64,000 nucleotides of DNA from Robertmurraya dakarensis (lineage in GTDB: Bacteria > Bacillota > Bacilli > Bacillales > Cytobacillaceae). The position numbers were made by a program, and so were the translations under genes. Positions within the stretch are counted from its first letter, which is position 1. The number at the start of each line of letters is the position of its first letter. The stretch is from the NCBI RefSeq assembly GCF_900156875.1, contig NZ_LT707409.1, positions 2,284,244 through 2,348,243 on the forward strand, read 5' to 3'. The notes beneath the pieces were generated by a model that searched no databases, was not told where the DNA came from, and saw nothing but the letters and a program-made list of their open reading frames with translations. Shown one piece after another: positions 28,288 through 37,905 of the stretch.

Positions 28288-28989
28288 TTATTTATTGTTA
28301 ATACCGTCAACTATTTTCATCACAAGCGTGCTAGAGTTCACAGCAGCCTTCTCAAGAAACTGTTCAAACGAGACATCAGATTCCTTTCCTGCGATGTCCG
28401 ATAAGGAACGGATCACTACAAACGGGGTTCCAAACTGATGAGAGACTTGGGCGATTGCTGCTGCTTCCATTTCTACTGCCTGCAAGTCTGTAAACTTATC
28501 TTGTATGTATTCCACTTTTTTAGGATCATTCATGAACGAATCACCTGTTGCAATAAGACCTTTAACCACTTGAATGTCAGTAATTTCTTTAGCCGCATTC
28601 TCAGCAATTTCTACCAAATTAACATCCGCTTCAAAAGCAGGCGGAAGCTGCGGAACTTGTCCGTATTCGTAACCGAATGCTGTTACATCGACGTCATGAT
28701 GACGAACTTCTGAAGAGATAACGACATCGCCAACATTTAAAGCTGGATTATAACCACCAGCAGAACCTGTATTGATCACATAGTTTGGCTTGAATTTTTC
28801 AAGAAGGATCGTAGTTGACATGGCTGCATTTACTTTTCCGATTCCTGAACGAAGCAAAATAACATCAGCGCCATTCATTTTACCGCTGGTAAACTCACAA
28901 CCTGCAATAACCTCTGCCTTTCCGTCTTGAATTTTATCTCTTAATAAAGTTACTTCTTCTTCCATTGCTCCAATTATAGCTATTTTCAT
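28288..28989 (-). CDS. mtnN: MtnN, methylthioadenosine/S-adenosylhomocysteine nucleosidase
   Basis: Cleaves adenine from MTA and SAH, recycling by-products of SAM use. 233 residues of the PNP/UDP phosphorylase fold: [12 protein letters not shown] at 6-17, [16 protein letters not shown] near 76, [11 protein letters not shown] near 172 (purine/ribose binding Glu), and [17 protein letters not shown] near 196. The upstream neighbour yrzA is divergent. Confidence 0.97.
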   Translation of the reverse strand: MKIAIIGAMEEEVTLLRDKIQDGKAEVIAGCEFTSGKMNGADVILLRSGIGKVNAAMSTTILLEKFKPNYVINTGSAGGYNPALNVGDVVISSEVRHHDVDVTAFGYEYGQVPQLPPAFEADVNLVEIAENAAKEITDIQVVKGLIATGDSFMNDPKKVEYIQDKFTDLQAVEMEAAAIAQVSHQFGTPFVVIRSLSDIAGKESDVSFEQFLEKAAVNSSTLVMKIVDGINNK

Positions 28990-29125
28990 CTTAAAACCTC
29001 TTTCATCAAATAATTCATGATAATCAGCAACCTCTATTTTACCATCCTTAAAAAAAATAACAAAAAGATTGTCAAATAAATTGAGGAAAACTACAATGAA
29101 AGTTATTAGAAAGGGGGCTAATCTT

Positions 29126-29332
29126 ATGAACTTTCAGTTAGAAATCATTGAAGATAAGGTTGAACTATTCGAGGCGAATGATTTAAAAACATTAGAAAAG
29201 AAAATCAATGAGCAAATAGAGATAAACCGCTCTATACTCCTAGCTGTTCACTCTGTTTCGCATCAAATTCATGTGGATGAAAATGGGAAAAGGTATTATA
29301 CAGCAGTTGTTCACTTTAAAGCAAAGAAATAG
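29126..29332 (+). CDS. yrzA: YrzA, DUF2536 family protein
   Basis: 68 residues starting [19 protein letters not shown] and ending [11 protein letters not shown]; matches the small YrzA/DUF2536 family of Bacillus. The open frame extends to 29069, but AAAGGGGG precedes ATG 29126. Soluble, mixed alpha/beta, function unknown. Confidence 0.85.
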   Translation: MNFQLEIIEDKVELFEANDLKTLEKKINEQIEINRSILLAVHSVSHQIHVDENGKRYYTAVVHFKAKK

Positions 29333-29355
29333 AGAATGGTTTTTAAACCATTCTC
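29332..29355. terminator. Bidirectional hairpin between yrzA and yrrS
   Basis: 8-bp stem GAGAATGG / CCATTCTC that shares bases with the yrzA stop and the yrrS stop; it ends two converging genes. Confidence 0.75.
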
Positions 29356-30050
29356 TACTGGACAATCTCTGACAGTTCTTCTACCATAGTTGGTTTCCAA
29401 CCCTGATTGTCTACCCATTCTATATACACTCGATAAATCACTTCTTTATTTTTTGGATATACGGTTCCTACCGATTTATTATGACCATTGTTCCCCAAAA
29501 AGTAAATCGTCATATTGTCTTTCTCTATACCCGTAGCATAGGAAATTGCACGAACCATCTCATCCCAGTCGACACCATCGTAAACATTCACATGTTCTCC
29601 TTCTTGAACGGTACCAACCGGCTTCCAGTCAGGATTGATGATTGTTCTGATTACCTCAGGCGAACTGCCGCCTTGTTTCACAACCTGCCCGCTTGTATCT
29701 TCTGGGTCAAGTTCCTCTTCCTGTCCATCAGCTTGATCTTCTTCCGTTTCATTTTCCGCGAGGTCTTCATCAGGTTTTTCATCCAGCACAGGGTCTTCTT
29801 CCACTTCCTCTTCCTGTCCATCTGATTTTTGCTCCTCTTGCTCCTTTTCTTCTTGATCAGCTGTTTCTTGCTTTTCTGCTTTATTTGGGACTTCTGTTGC
29901 AGCTTGTTCATCATTGCCGCCTAGAAAAATGGTTGCAGAAACGACAACGATCAGCAATAATACAACTCCTATTAAACTATTTAAAATTAAGTTCGTCTTT
30001 CGTTTTTTTGATCTCTGATTGTAACGAGATTTTTCATAATCACTACTCAT
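29355..30050 (-). CDS. yrrS: YrrS, DUF1510 membrane-anchored protein
   Basis: 231 residues: basic cytoplasmic head (KSRYNQRSKKRKTN), one membrane helix (about 22-44), a long Glu/Asp/Gln-rich linker (about 50-120) and the C-terminal DUF1510 domain (about 125-231, GTVQEGEHVNVYDGVDWDE). In B. subtilis yrrS is co-transcribed with pbpI and expressed in the forespore. Here it lies downstream of pbpI with a terminator-like hairpin between them. Biochemical role unknown. Confidence 0.9.
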   Translation of the reverse strand: MSSDYEKSRYNQRSKKRKTNLILNSLIGVVLLLIVVVSATIFLGGNDEQAATEVPNKAEKQETADQEEKEQEEQKSDGQEEEVEEDPVLDEKPDEDLAENETEEDQADGQEEELDPEDTSGQVVKQGGSSPEVIRTIINPDWKPVGTVQEGEHVNVYDGVDWDEMVRAISYATGIEKDNMTIYFLGNNGHNKSVGTVYPKNKEVIYRVYIEWVDNQGWKPTMVEELSEIVQ

Positions 30051-30238
30051 TGCACTATTATCCCCCTACGTATATAAAATAGGTTATGCCCGTCTTTATT
30101 TTACCATAGCTCAAGATTTAAGACGCTAGACTAGAGTTACTCAGCTAAGATGGCTGCATGAAGTATTTTTAATTGAATGCCAACATTCTATCACGACTTG
30201 AAGAAAACTTGAAGGAACTTATCTCCCCAAATTTAAAG

Positions 30239-30264
30239 AAGCTCCTATTTTCTTATAGGAGCTT
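30239..30264 (-). terminator. Terminator after pbpI
   Basis: 10-bp stem AAGCTCCTAT / ATAGGAGCTT with a 6-base loop and CTTTAAATTT after it on the minus strand. The remaining 30051-30318 holds no supported ORF; it may contain the yrrS promoter. Confidence 0.8.
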
Positions 30265-30318
30265 TGGCTTATACAATTCGTTTTGTATGGCAATAGATAA
30301 TTTTATCACATACTATCT

Positions 30319-32079
30319 TTATTTGTTATCAACCCCATGTATCGCTTTTACCATATCCGCAAATAAAGGTGTGACGGAACCTCCTCCATCTGTTACCCCT
30401 AGATTCACGGTAACCAGCGCATAACGGGGCTTTTCATAAGGAAAATATCCTGCAAACCATTTATTCAGGAGCTGGTTATCCTCCCTATATACACCTGTCT
30501 CAGCCGTTCCTGATTTACCTGCCACGTCATATGGTAACCCTTGAAGGCCTCTGCCGGTTCCTTCCTCATTCACCACAACCTCCCGAAGCAGCTTTTGCAG
30601 TTTCATAGCAGTGTAAGGGGATATCGAATCTTCTTCGAGCTTTTCCTGGGGAAAAGAGAGCATTGATGTCCCATTTTTATATTCTACACCATAAGCAACC
30701 CTTACCATTTCACTGACTCCACCCTTTGCAATCGTGGACATCATATTGGCCACTGCTATCGGCGTTACCCGTACCTCGTGTTGACCTATTGCAGACATAG
30801 CTACAAAATTAGCATCATTTCTCGCATCATTATCTAAGAACACCCTGCCAGTTTCTTCATCTTGAAGCTGCTTGAAATGGTCAAAATGATAAAAATCCCC
30901 TTCCCAAGTAACAGGGCCTAACAGCGAAAGCTTTCTAGCATACGTATCTAATAAATCTTGATCCAGATCTTTTAATTCATTTGCCAAAATACCAAACGTA
31001 TTATTACAACTTTTCGCAAAACTTTCAGTGAACGATAGCATTCCATGCTGATAATTAGTGTCAGGTGTCCCTTTTATTGTAACATCACAGTTAAACCTTC
31101 TCCCTGGACCGTCGAGCTCATGATCAATAGCAGCGGCAGCCACTACTGTCTTAAAAATAGACCCTGGTATCTGCTGCTTGACCATCATATTGTCAATTCC
31201 ATTTGATTTTGAGTCATAGGGTGAATTCTTATTGATATTCGGCCTAGACACAAGCGCTAAAACGGAGTTTGTCTCAATATCTAAAAGAACAAGACCTCCT
31301 CTTTTAATACCATGCTGATCAACGAGTTCTTCAGCTAGCAGCTGCATTTCCTTATCAATCGTCGTCTTAATATTTACCGGATAAAAAGGATTAGCCGGTT
31401 CAACGTATTTGACATCAATTCCAAATAAAGGCCCTCCGATCCCATCAACATGATAAACCAGCTTAGACTTTCCATCCGGAAGAAGAAATTCATCAAAGCT
31501 CTTTTCAAGCCCAGTCAAACCAATTACCGTTTGTGGAGATAGACCCTTATCCGGATATCTTCTCGCAAAAACCTTCTCATTTTCTCCGGTAATGCCAATG
31601 AGCTGCTCAGCTGGTGAATTAGCCATTGTATATTTGCGTTCAACTGCAAACACTCCGGGTATCTCCAGTTTGTTTATTTGCTCCATTTGCGATGGTGTTA
31701 ATTGAAGTGGCCGGGGCTCCCCGAAAGCAAACGGATCTTTTGCTTTATCGACAGCAGCCAGAAGCTCTGGTTGAGATATCCCAATAATACTAGCAACCCT
31801 TTTGCTTTCCCAGTCCATATTTTTCAAGAAAGGGAATAAAATTAACACAGGAATTTTTTGATGTACTAGAGGTTCCCCATTTCGATCAAGGAAAGACCCT
31901 CTGCCGTTATCAATTACCATTTCCTGTGATCTTTGTCTTACACTCGACTCAAGGAGGTTAACTTCATTTTTTGAGAAGCTCTCTGTCGAAACTAATTGTA
32001 ATTGAATTAACCTTCCCATAAGAACCGCCAGCAAACAAAGGATAAAGGCTAAAAAAATGGACATTCTCTTTCTCCACAT
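30319..32079 (-). CDS. pbpI: PbpI (YrrR), class B penicillin-binding protein
   Basis: D,D-transpeptidase of the peptidoglycan wall with a single N-terminal anchor (about residues 6-28), PBP dimerisation region (SVRQRSQEMVIDNGRGSFLDRNG near 47) and a transpeptidase domain with the three active motifs: PGSIFKT (SxxK), SCN in FAKSCNNTFG, and KSGTAETG. ATG 32077-32079 follows GAGGTG by six U residues; an extended frame reaches 32124 and an internal ATG lies five codons downstream. Its ribosome binding site is part of the hairpin at 32080-32113. Confidence 0.93.
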   Translation of the reverse strand: MWRKRMSIFLAFILCLLAVLMGRLIQLQLVSTESFSKNEVNLLESSVRQRSQEMVIDNGRGSFLDRNGEPLVHQKIPVLILFPFLKNMDWESKRVASIIGISQPELLAAVDKAKDPFAFGEPRPLQLTPSQMEQINKLEIPGVFAVERKYTMANSPAEQLIGITGENEKVFARRYPDKGLSPQTVIGLTGLEKSFDEFLLPDGKSKLVYHVDGIGGPLFGIDVKYVEPANPFYPVNIKTTIDKEMQLLAEELVDQHGIKRGGLVLLDIETNSVLALVSRPNINKNSPYDSKSNGIDNMMVKQQIPGSIFKTVVAAAAIDHELDGPGRRFNCDVTIKGTPDTNYQHGMLSFTESFAKSCNNTFGILANELKDLDQDLLDTYARKLSLLGPVTWEGDFYHFDHFKQLQDEETGRVFLDNDARNDANFVAMSAIGQHEVRVTPIAVANMMSTIAKGGVSEMVRVAYGVEYKNGTSMLSFPQEKLEEDSISPYTAMKLQKLLREVVVNEEGTGRGLQGLPYDVAGKSGTAETGVYREDNQLLNKWFAGYFPYEKPRYALVTVNLGVTDGGGSVTPLFADMVKAIHGVDNK

Positions 32080-32113
32080 AAAAAACACCTCGTCAAAAGT
32101 GTTGACGAGGTGT
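32080..32113 (-). terminator. Terminator hairpin that contains the pbpI ribosome binding site
   Basis: Perfect 12-bp stem (32085-32096 with 32102-32113), 5-base loop, U-run TTTTTT at 32080-32085 on the minus strand. The 3' arm contains GAGGTG, the only good site for pbpI, and the U-run ends immediately before the pbpI ATG at 32079. It should end greA transcripts and hide the pbpI start. Confidence 0.88.
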
Positions 32114-32173
32114 AAAGATTTCAAACCATATTTGACCCTTTTTCGGTTAACAAACTGTATAAAGTCGGTTTTT

Positions 32174-32650
32174 CTATTTAATATTTGTAATTTTTACAAG
32201 CATTTCTCCGCCTGGAGTCTGAACAGAAACTTCATCATCGACTTTTTTTCCTAACAGACTTTTAGCAATTGGTGAATCATTAGAGATTTTCCCTTCAAAT
32301 GGATCTGCTTCAGCGCTTCCTACAATTGTGTAAGATTCCTCTTCACCATCTGGCAGTTCAACGAAAGTTACTGTACGCCCCAGCGTTACCACATCTCCGC
32401 TTAACTCGTCCTCTTCAATGATTTTCGCATTGCGGATCATATTCTCAAGTGTAGTAATGCGTCCTTCCACAAAAGCTTGTTCTTCTTTTGCAGAATCGTA
32501 CTCTGAGTTCTCCGATAAATCACCAAAGCTGCGTGCAATTTTAATGCGTTCTACAACTTCTTTTCGTTTAACCGTTTTCAATTGTTCTAATTCCTGCTCA
32601 AGCTTTTCTTTACCCGCCAATGTCATCGGGAAAACTTTCTCTTGTGCCAA
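32174..32650 (-). CDS. greA: GreA, transcript cleavage factor
   Basis: Rescues backtracked RNA polymerase. 158 residues: N-terminal coiled coil with [14 protein letters not shown] at the tip (about 47-60) carrying the catalytic acidic pair, and the C-terminal FKBP-like domain ([21 protein letters not shown] near 114). Start is TTG 32648-32650, [10 protein letters not shown], with GAAGGAG upstream. Located between udk and pbpI as in B. subtilis. Confidence 0.97.
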   Translation of the reverse strand: MAQEKVFPMTLAGKEKLEQELEQLKTVKRKEVVERIKIARSFGDLSENSEYDSAKEEQAFVEGRITTLENMIRNAKIIEEDELSGDVVTLGRTVTFVELPDGEEESYTIVGSAEADPFEGKISNDSPIAKSLLGKKVDDEVSVQTPGGEMLVKITNIK

Positions 32651-32717
32651 AATCCTTCACTCCTTCTAGTTTCACAACCCCCAACTTAGATTGTGTTTGT
32701 TTTTATATGTACTAATT

Positions 32718-32768
32718 GTGCATATACTCTATTCGTATATGCACAGGACGCGCCCTATTAAGGGCGCG
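32718..32768. other. Two adjacent inverted repeats in the udk-greA spacer
   Basis: Inverted repeat 1: 10-bp GTGCATATAC / GTATATGCAC (32718-32744). Inverted repeat 2: 8-bp CGCGCCCT / AGGGCGCG (32749-32768). The first resembles an operator or attenuator arm in the greA leader; the second is GC-rich with only a weak U-run, so termination of udk is uncertain. Confidence 0.6.
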
Positions 32769-32863
32769 CATTTTATCATTGTCAAAAAGACCTTTTGATG
32801 AAATAAAAGGCTGAACATTCCCGAAAAAGATATCACACCTTTTATTATTTAATGCCTATTGTG

Positions 32864-33499
32864 TCATAAAAATGATTTTTGTTCAAGAATTGTTTGGATT
32901 TTCGTGACCATTAAATCAATGGCAACATGATTATGACCGCCCTCAGGAATAATAATATCAGCATACCTTTTTGTCGGTTCAATGAACTGGTTGTGCATGG
33001 GCCGAACAACATTTACATACTGATCAATTACAGAATCCATTGATCTCCCCCGCTCTTTTATATCACGGAAAAGCCGGCGGATAATCCGAATATCTGCATC
33101 CGTATCAACATAGAGCTTCATATCCATTAAGTTTCTGAGCCTCTCATCTTCTAAAACAAGAATCCCCTCTAGGATAATAACATCCTTAGGCTCAACCATA
33201 ATGATTTCTTTTGACCTGGTATGAAGAGCATAATCATACACAGGCTTTTCCACTGCTTGATATTCGAGCAGGCGCTGTAAATGCTGAATTAACAAGTCAT
33301 TATCAAAAGCAAAAGGATGGTCATAATTCGTTTTTAATCGTTCTTCAAAAGGTAGATGTGCTTGGTCTTTATAGTATGAGTCCTGTTCAATCATCAGGAT
33401 TGAATGTCCTTTGAAACGATCATAAATGGACCTGGTTACACTCGTTTTTCCAGAACCTGATCCCCCTGCTATCCCAATCACAACCGGTTTTGGTGCCAT
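32864..33499 (-). CDS. udk: Udk, uridine/cytidine kinase
   Basis: Phosphorylates uridine and cytidine in pyrimidine salvage. P-loop [12 protein letters not shown] at residues 9-20, EQDSYYKD near 39, YDHPFAFDN near 60, and [11 protein letters not shown] near 105. 211 residues is standard. It follows trhP2 with a one-base gap, so it is part of the same operon. Confidence 0.97.
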   Translation of the reverse strand: MAPKPVVIGIAGGSGSGKTSVTRSIYDRFKGHSILMIEQDSYYKDQAHLPFEERLKTNYDHPFAFDNDLLIQHLQRLLEYQAVEKPVYDYALHTRSKEIIMVEPKDVIILEGILVLEDERLRNLMDMKLYVDTDADIRIIRRLFRDIKERGRSMDSVIDQYVNVVRPMHNQFIEPTKRYADIIIPEGGHNHVAIDLMVTKIQTILEQKSFL

Positions 33500-33500
33500 A

Positions 33501-34772
33501 TTAGATCTCCTTTCGCATCATGTTGTTCGGGTAAACGCGCTGATTTACTTTAAACCGAACAATTTGCAATGGATGACGCGCTGCATCTAATTCATTGCCT
33601 TCCTCATCCCAGATCTTATCGATAACTTGTGTAAAATTGCTAATTTCAGGTCCGAAAAATTCAACCTCTTGTCCTGGTTTAAAATGATTACGCTGCTGCA
33701 ATGTGATCATTTGAGTTTCTTCGTTATAATCCAACACTAATCCAGCAAAGTCGAACTTTGTCTTTTTGCTATGATTACCAAACATTTGCTCTTTATACCC
33801 TGGTACACCTTCAAAAAATGCTGTAGCCGTTTCTCTATTTGCACATTTATCAAGCTCTTCCAGCCACTCTTTTTTAATTTGGAAGTTTTCCGGGTCGGCA
33901 CAATACGTATCAATCACTTTTCGATACACACTTACGACTGTAGCGATATAGTGGATTGACTTCATGCGACCCTCAACTTTTAAGCTGTCAATGCCAATTT
34001 CAATCATGCGCGGAATTGATTCAATCAGTTTTAAGTCCTTAGGACTCATTGCAAACGGATCGTCATTATCAGAAAATAGGGATACTTCCTCATTACCTTC
34101 TAATTGATATAAATCATAATCCCAGCGGCAAGATTGACAGCATCCGCCGCGGTTCGAGTCACGGGCTGTCATATGGTTACTTAATGTACAACGTCCAGAA
34201 TAGGCGATACACATTGCTCCATGAACAAATGTTTCAATCTCGATATCAACCTTTTCTTTCATTTCTTTAATTTCATCTGCACTTGTTTCACGAGCAAGAA
34301 CAACACGCTCTAACCCTTCTTCTTTCCAGAACTGTACAGCTTTCCAATTGGAAAGTGATTGCTGTGTGCTTAAATGAACTTCAATTTCAGGTGCAAGTCT
34401 GCGGCATGTTTCAATAATCAGTGGATCAGCAACAATAATGCCATGAATGCCCGCTTCCTTTAAACCTAATATATACTCCTCTAAGCCATCAATATTTTCA
34501 TTATGAGCAAAGATATTTGTTGTTACATAGATTTTTGCACCATATTTCTTTGCAAATTCTACGCCTTCTTTCATCTCTTCAAACGTGAAGTTATCTGCGT
34601 TAGAACGCAAGCCGTACTCTTGTCCACCAATAAATACAGCATTTGCGCCATAATGAACAGCTATTTTAAGCTTCTCAAGATTCCCCGCTGGAGCAAGCAG
34701 CTCAGGTTTCTTTACAATAACACGTTTTCCGTCAACAATTTTAGAAATTTTATCATTCACTGTTGCAGTCAT
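33501..34772 (-). CDS. trhP2: TrhP2 (YrrO), U32 peptidase-family tRNA hydroxylation protein
   Basis: The U32 family was named as collagenase-like peptidases, but B. subtilis YrrO/YrrN are needed to form 5-hydroxyuridine at tRNA position 34. 423 residues: [28 protein letters not shown] (about 22-49) starts the TIM-like barrel; the family signature lies in [17 protein letters not shown], followed by GGCCQSC, supplying cysteines for an iron-sulfur cluster; a small C-terminal domain follows. Prephenate is the reported hydroxyl source in this pathway. Downstream of trhP1 and trmR. Confidence 0.92.
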   Translation of the reverse strand: MTATVNDKISKIVDGKRVIVKKPELLAPAGNLEKLKIAVHYGANAVFIGGQEYGLRSNADNFTFEEMKEGVEFAKKYGAKIYVTTNIFAHNENIDGLEEYILGLKEAGIHGIIVADPLIIETCRRLAPEIEVHLSTQQSLSNWKAVQFWKEEGLERVVLARETSADEIKEMKEKVDIEIETFVHGAMCIAYSGRCTLSNHMTARDSNRGGCCQSCRWDYDLYQLEGNEEVSLFSDNDDPFAMSPKDLKLIESIPRMIEIGIDSLKVEGRMKSIHYIATVVSVYRKVIDTYCADPENFQIKKEWLEELDKCANRETATAFFEGVPGYKEQMFGNHSKKTKFDFAGLVLDYNEETQMITLQQRNHFKPGQEVEFFGPEISNFTQVIDKIWDEEGNELDAARHPLQIVRFKVNQRVYPNNMMRKEI

Positions 34773-34800
34773 TTGGTGAACCTCCTTGTTTCATTTATTT

Positions 34801-35730
34801 TTAGTAGACCGTTTCTTTGAAGAAGAAGCCCGTATCTAATGGACGGCTTGGCGGTTGAATTTTCTCAATCTCTGCCAGCATTTCATCCTTCTCATCTTCG
34901 TATTTGTCCGGATCTTCAACACAAAGGTCGATTGCTTTTCGATATAATCTCGTGACAGCTTCAATATATTCTGGAGATTTTAATACGCCGTCGATTTTAA
35001 AAGAGTCAACTTCTGCTTCAATCAACTCTTGCAGTTCGTCAATGATACAGATATCATTTGGACTCATGATATGAGTACCATTTTGGTCTTCAAATATCGG
35101 ATATTTATTTTCCCGCTCTTTATCATGCAAGAACATATTTTTATTTTCTTTACGATTTTCAACTTGGAGCGCTTTGCCTTGGTATTCAAAATAGTTTCCT
35201 AACAAAGACCGCTTTGATTGGAACATGGCTGTCATGCCATGAACTTGCACTTCGATTTCTACTTCTGCATTTTCCTTAGTTTCAATAACAGCATCCATAT
35301 TAATTTCACGAGCAAGCACGGCACGTTTCGCGCCCTTGCGTCCCCAGTAGTTGCAGTGGTACCAGTTTGTCGCTGTTGTTTCTGTATTCCAATGGAGCTT
35401 TAAATCGGGCGCTGCTTCACGCGCAACCATCAATACAGCTGGATCACCAAAGATAACAGCATCCGCTTTTGCTTCATGAACGAATTTAAGATAGTCGTAT
35501 AGCTCATCCACTTTTTCGTTATGAAAAATGGCATTAACAGCCACATAGACCTTTTTCTCTCGAGAATGGGCCAGTTGTATTGCTTTCTTTACATCTTCTC
35601 GTGAAAATTCACCAGCTAATCTTAATCCATAGCGCTGTTCACCGACCACAAATGCGTCTGCACCTGCTTCAATCAATGGAATGATATCTTCAACGCTGAC
35701 AGGCGTTACTAAAAGTTCTGGTTTATTCAT
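34801..35730 (-). CDS. trhP1: TrhP1 (YrrN), U32-family tRNA hydroxylation partner
   Basis: 309-residue paralogue of trhP2 with the same barrel start (PELLVTPVSVEDIIPLIEAGADAFVVG). At the place of the signature it reads VEIEVQVHGMTAMFQSKRSLLGNY, lacking the cysteines of TrhP2, so it may be the non-catalytic partner. It ends 28 bases before trhP2 and begins six bases after trmR. The tandem matches B. subtilis yrrN-yrrO. Confidence 0.91.
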   Translation of the reverse strand: MNKPELLVTPVSVEDIIPLIEAGADAFVVGEQRYGLRLAGEFSREDVKKAIQLAHSREKKVYVAVNAIFHNEKVDELYDYLKFVHEAKADAVIFGDPAVLMVAREAAPDLKLHWNTETTATNWYHCNYWGRKGAKRAVLAREINMDAVIETKENAEVEIEVQVHGMTAMFQSKRSLLGNYFEYQGKALQVENRKENKNMFLHDKERENKYPIFEDQNGTHIMSPNDICIIDELQELIEAEVDSFKIDGVLKSPEYIEAVTRLYRKAIDLCVEDPDKYEDEKDEMLAEIEKIQPPSRPLDTGFFFKETVY

Positions 35731-35736
35731 TGCTAT

Positions 35737-36372
35737 TCACCTCTTTTTACTAATTGCCACGCCATCACCAACGGGCAGTATAACCGTATCAAAATCATGA
35801 TGATTCATAATAAATTTATTAAAATCATTTAATTTCTTCATTAAGCTTCGCATCCGTCTAGTTTCAAAATTCGTCTCACAAACAAGTCCTTTAAATAGGA
35901 CATTATCGGTAATGATGATGCCATTATCTGAAAGATATCCAGAATATAGCTCAAAAAATTGCTTGTACTTACCTTTTGTAGCATCTATAAAGATACAATC
36001 AAAAGGAGCAAATGCTTTAACTTCTTCTTCAACCTCTAAAGCATCGCCCTTAATTAGATGAATTTGATCTTGTTTACCTGCCATTTCAATATATTTCTCG
36101 GCTAGAGCAGAACGTTCTTCATCTCTTTCAATCGTAACGACAGTCGTCTGAGGAATGGCAAAAACCATTCGTAAAGCGGAATAGCCAATTGCTGTACCTA
36201 CTTCAAGAATTGTTTTTGGTTGTTGAATTCGTAATAACTGAAGCATTGCTTCGATCCCCGATAATTCCATTATCGGGACAGAATTCTCTTTGGCATACCT
36301 TTCCATGCTCATAAGGAGTTCATTCCGCTCCGGAATCAACTCGTCAATATAGCCTAGTACCCTATCATTCAA
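35737..36372 (-). CDS. trmR: TrmR (YrrM), tRNA 5-hydroxyuridine methyltransferase
   Basis: O-methyltransferase of the catechol-O-methyltransferase-like family that converts ho5U34 to mo5U34. SAM motif TILEVGTAIGYSALRM, acidic VTIERDEE, and FDCIFIDATKGKY (metal-binding Asp) are seen. The frame is open to 36456, but GAGGTGA stands five bases before the TTG at 36370-36372, giving 211 residues near the B. subtilis length. It is immediately upstream of trhP1 and trhP2, the genes making its substrate. Confidence 0.9.
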   Translation of the reverse strand: MNDRVLGYIDELIPERNELLMSMERYAKENSVPIMELSGIEAMLQLLRIQQPKTILEVGTAIGYSALRMVFAIPQTTVVTIERDEERSALAEKYIEMAGKQDQIHLIKGDALEVEEEVKAFAPFDCIFIDATKGKYKQFFELYSGYLSDNGIIITDNVLFKGLVCETNFETRRMRSLMKKLNDFNKFIMNHHDFDTVILPVGDGVAISKKR

Positions 36373-36607
36373 CAAACTCACCTCAGGTTCAAAAAAATAT
36401 ATTATTGTGATTTGTATAAAATCTTTTAGACATGAAAAAATAGCGTTCACAGACAAAGTTGATTAGATAGAAGCATGGGCTGCTAAAAATCAATACTTTA
36501 CTGTGGGACACGCTATTAACAGGCGTATGAAACACTTGAACTATTTTATCATAAATCATAAGGGAATGCGAATTTTTTTCACATTCCCTATTAAGAAAAA
36601 CCTTCCA

Positions 36608-37735
36608 TTACTGTATATGCTGTGCTTTCTTCTGATTATGCTCTGCAAGCGACTTAGAGAAAAGTACTTCTCCTGATGCCGTTGCAAGGAAATAAAGGAA
36701 ATCTGTTTGAGCTGGCTTAAGTGCTGCTTCAATGGACGAAACTCCAGCGTTTGCAATAGGACCTGGTGTTAATCCAGTATTTTTATACGTATTGTATGGA
36801 TCATCCACTTCTAAATCTTTATAGAGGACTCTTTCCTTGTGCTCACCTTGTGCATACAGAACTGTGGGATCTGTTTGAAGCGGCATGCCTAAGCCTAAGC
36901 GGTTATAAAACACACTGGATATTTGATCCCGCTCAACTTGCTGTGTTGCCTCTTCTTCAATTAAAGATGCCATTGTTAAAAGCTCATGCGGAGTGAATTC
37001 CCGCTCCGCCATTTGACTAGAATACTGATTTACGACATCACTTGTCTTATCCAGCATCACTTTAACAATTTCTTCTATTGAAGGTTTCTCCTTGTAAAAA
37101 GGATAGGTAGCAGGGAAAAGATATCCCTCCAAAGGGAACTTTATATCTTCATTCAGGATCTCCTCTGTTAAAAGATCTGGATACTCCTGTATCATACTGT
37201 TAATAAACTCGCTGTCATTTAGATGATTAAGAATTTCTTCTTCACTATGATGCGTTTTTTCCCCAATAATTTTGGCAATTTCTTTTAATTGTTTACCTTC
37301 AGGAATTGTTATTTTAAAGACAACCTCTTCCATAATTTTTCCAGTTTTCAAATTATCAATAATCTCCTGGAAAGTCATCGCAGATGTCATCGTATATTCG
37401 CCCGCCATAAACTCCGTTTCATTTTTAAATTTCACATAATATTTAAAAACTTTTGCATCTTTTATAATCCCATTGTCCTCTAAAATCTGTGCAATTCCTG
37501 TTACCGTCGATCCTATCGGTATCTCTATTTGTTTTTCTGTTTTATTTCCAGGGTCGACAGGCTTTAATGCTGCATTGATATAGAAATACCCAGTTGTAAC
37601 AGTCGCTGCAATCAGAATGAATAGAACGATGGATACGATAAAGACAATTTTCCTTACAACCTTTGCTTCTCCTTGACGCTCTATTAGTTTCTTGCGCATG
37701 TACTCCTTTTTAGAATGTTTATCTTCTAAAGACAT
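36608..37735 (-). CDS. mltG: MltG (YrrL), endolytic peptidoglycan transglycosylase
   Basis: Cuts nascent glycan strands in the membrane and limits chain length. 375 residues: cytoplasmic basic head, one membrane helix (about 30-53), a LysM-like region (IPIGSTVTGIAQILEDNG near 75), and the YceG domain with catalytic Glu in LLTMASLIEEEA and YNRLGLGMPLQTDPTVLYA near 280. ATG 37733-37735 follows AGAGGGGG; the frame extends to 37771. Confidence 0.95.
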   Translation of the reverse strand: MSLEDKHSKKEYMRKKLIERQGEAKVVRKIVFIVSIVLFILIAATVTTGYFYINAALKPVDPGNKTEKQIEIPIGSTVTGIAQILEDNGIIKDAKVFKYYVKFKNETEFMAGEYTMTSAMTFQEIIDNLKTGKIMEEVVFKITIPEGKQLKEIAKIIGEKTHHSEEEILNHLNDSEFINSMIQEYPDLLTEEILNEDIKFPLEGYLFPATYPFYKEKPSIEEIVKVMLDKTSDVVNQYSSQMAEREFTPHELLTMASLIEEEATQQVERDQISSVFYNRLGLGMPLQTDPTVLYAQGEHKERVLYKDLEVDDPYNTYKNTGLTPGPIANAGVSSIEAALKPAQTDFLYFLATASGEVLFSKSLAEHNQKKAQHIQ

Positions 37736-37874
37736 CCAATTCCCCCTCTTATCAACAAGAGCATATTTCATTCAGCCTCGAATTATTATACTATATTTTT
37801 CATTTTCCGTCGCAAAATAATCCAAAAAACCGTTCATTTAGATCATTTTCTACATTATTTTCGCAAAAAAAAGA

Positions 37875-37892
37875 GGCTGACTAACGTCAGCC
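37875..37892 (-). terminator. Terminator of the ireB-ruvX-yrzB operon
   Basis: 7-bp stem GGCTGAC / GTCAGCC, 4-base loop, then CTCTTTTTTTT on the minus strand, 14 bases beyond the yrzB stop. Confidence 0.9.
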
Positions 37893-37905
37893 CTGATCTT
37901 TCTAC

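Noticed and set aside
29678-29914. A Lys/Arg-rich 78-codon frame on the minus strand
   Set aside because: It is a shifted reading of the low-complexity acidic linker of yrrS, with no ribosome binding site.
29693-30082. 129-codon plus-strand frame antisense to yrrS
   Set aside because: Its Leu/Pro/His-rich composition is the mirror of the Glu/Asp/Gln codons of yrrS.
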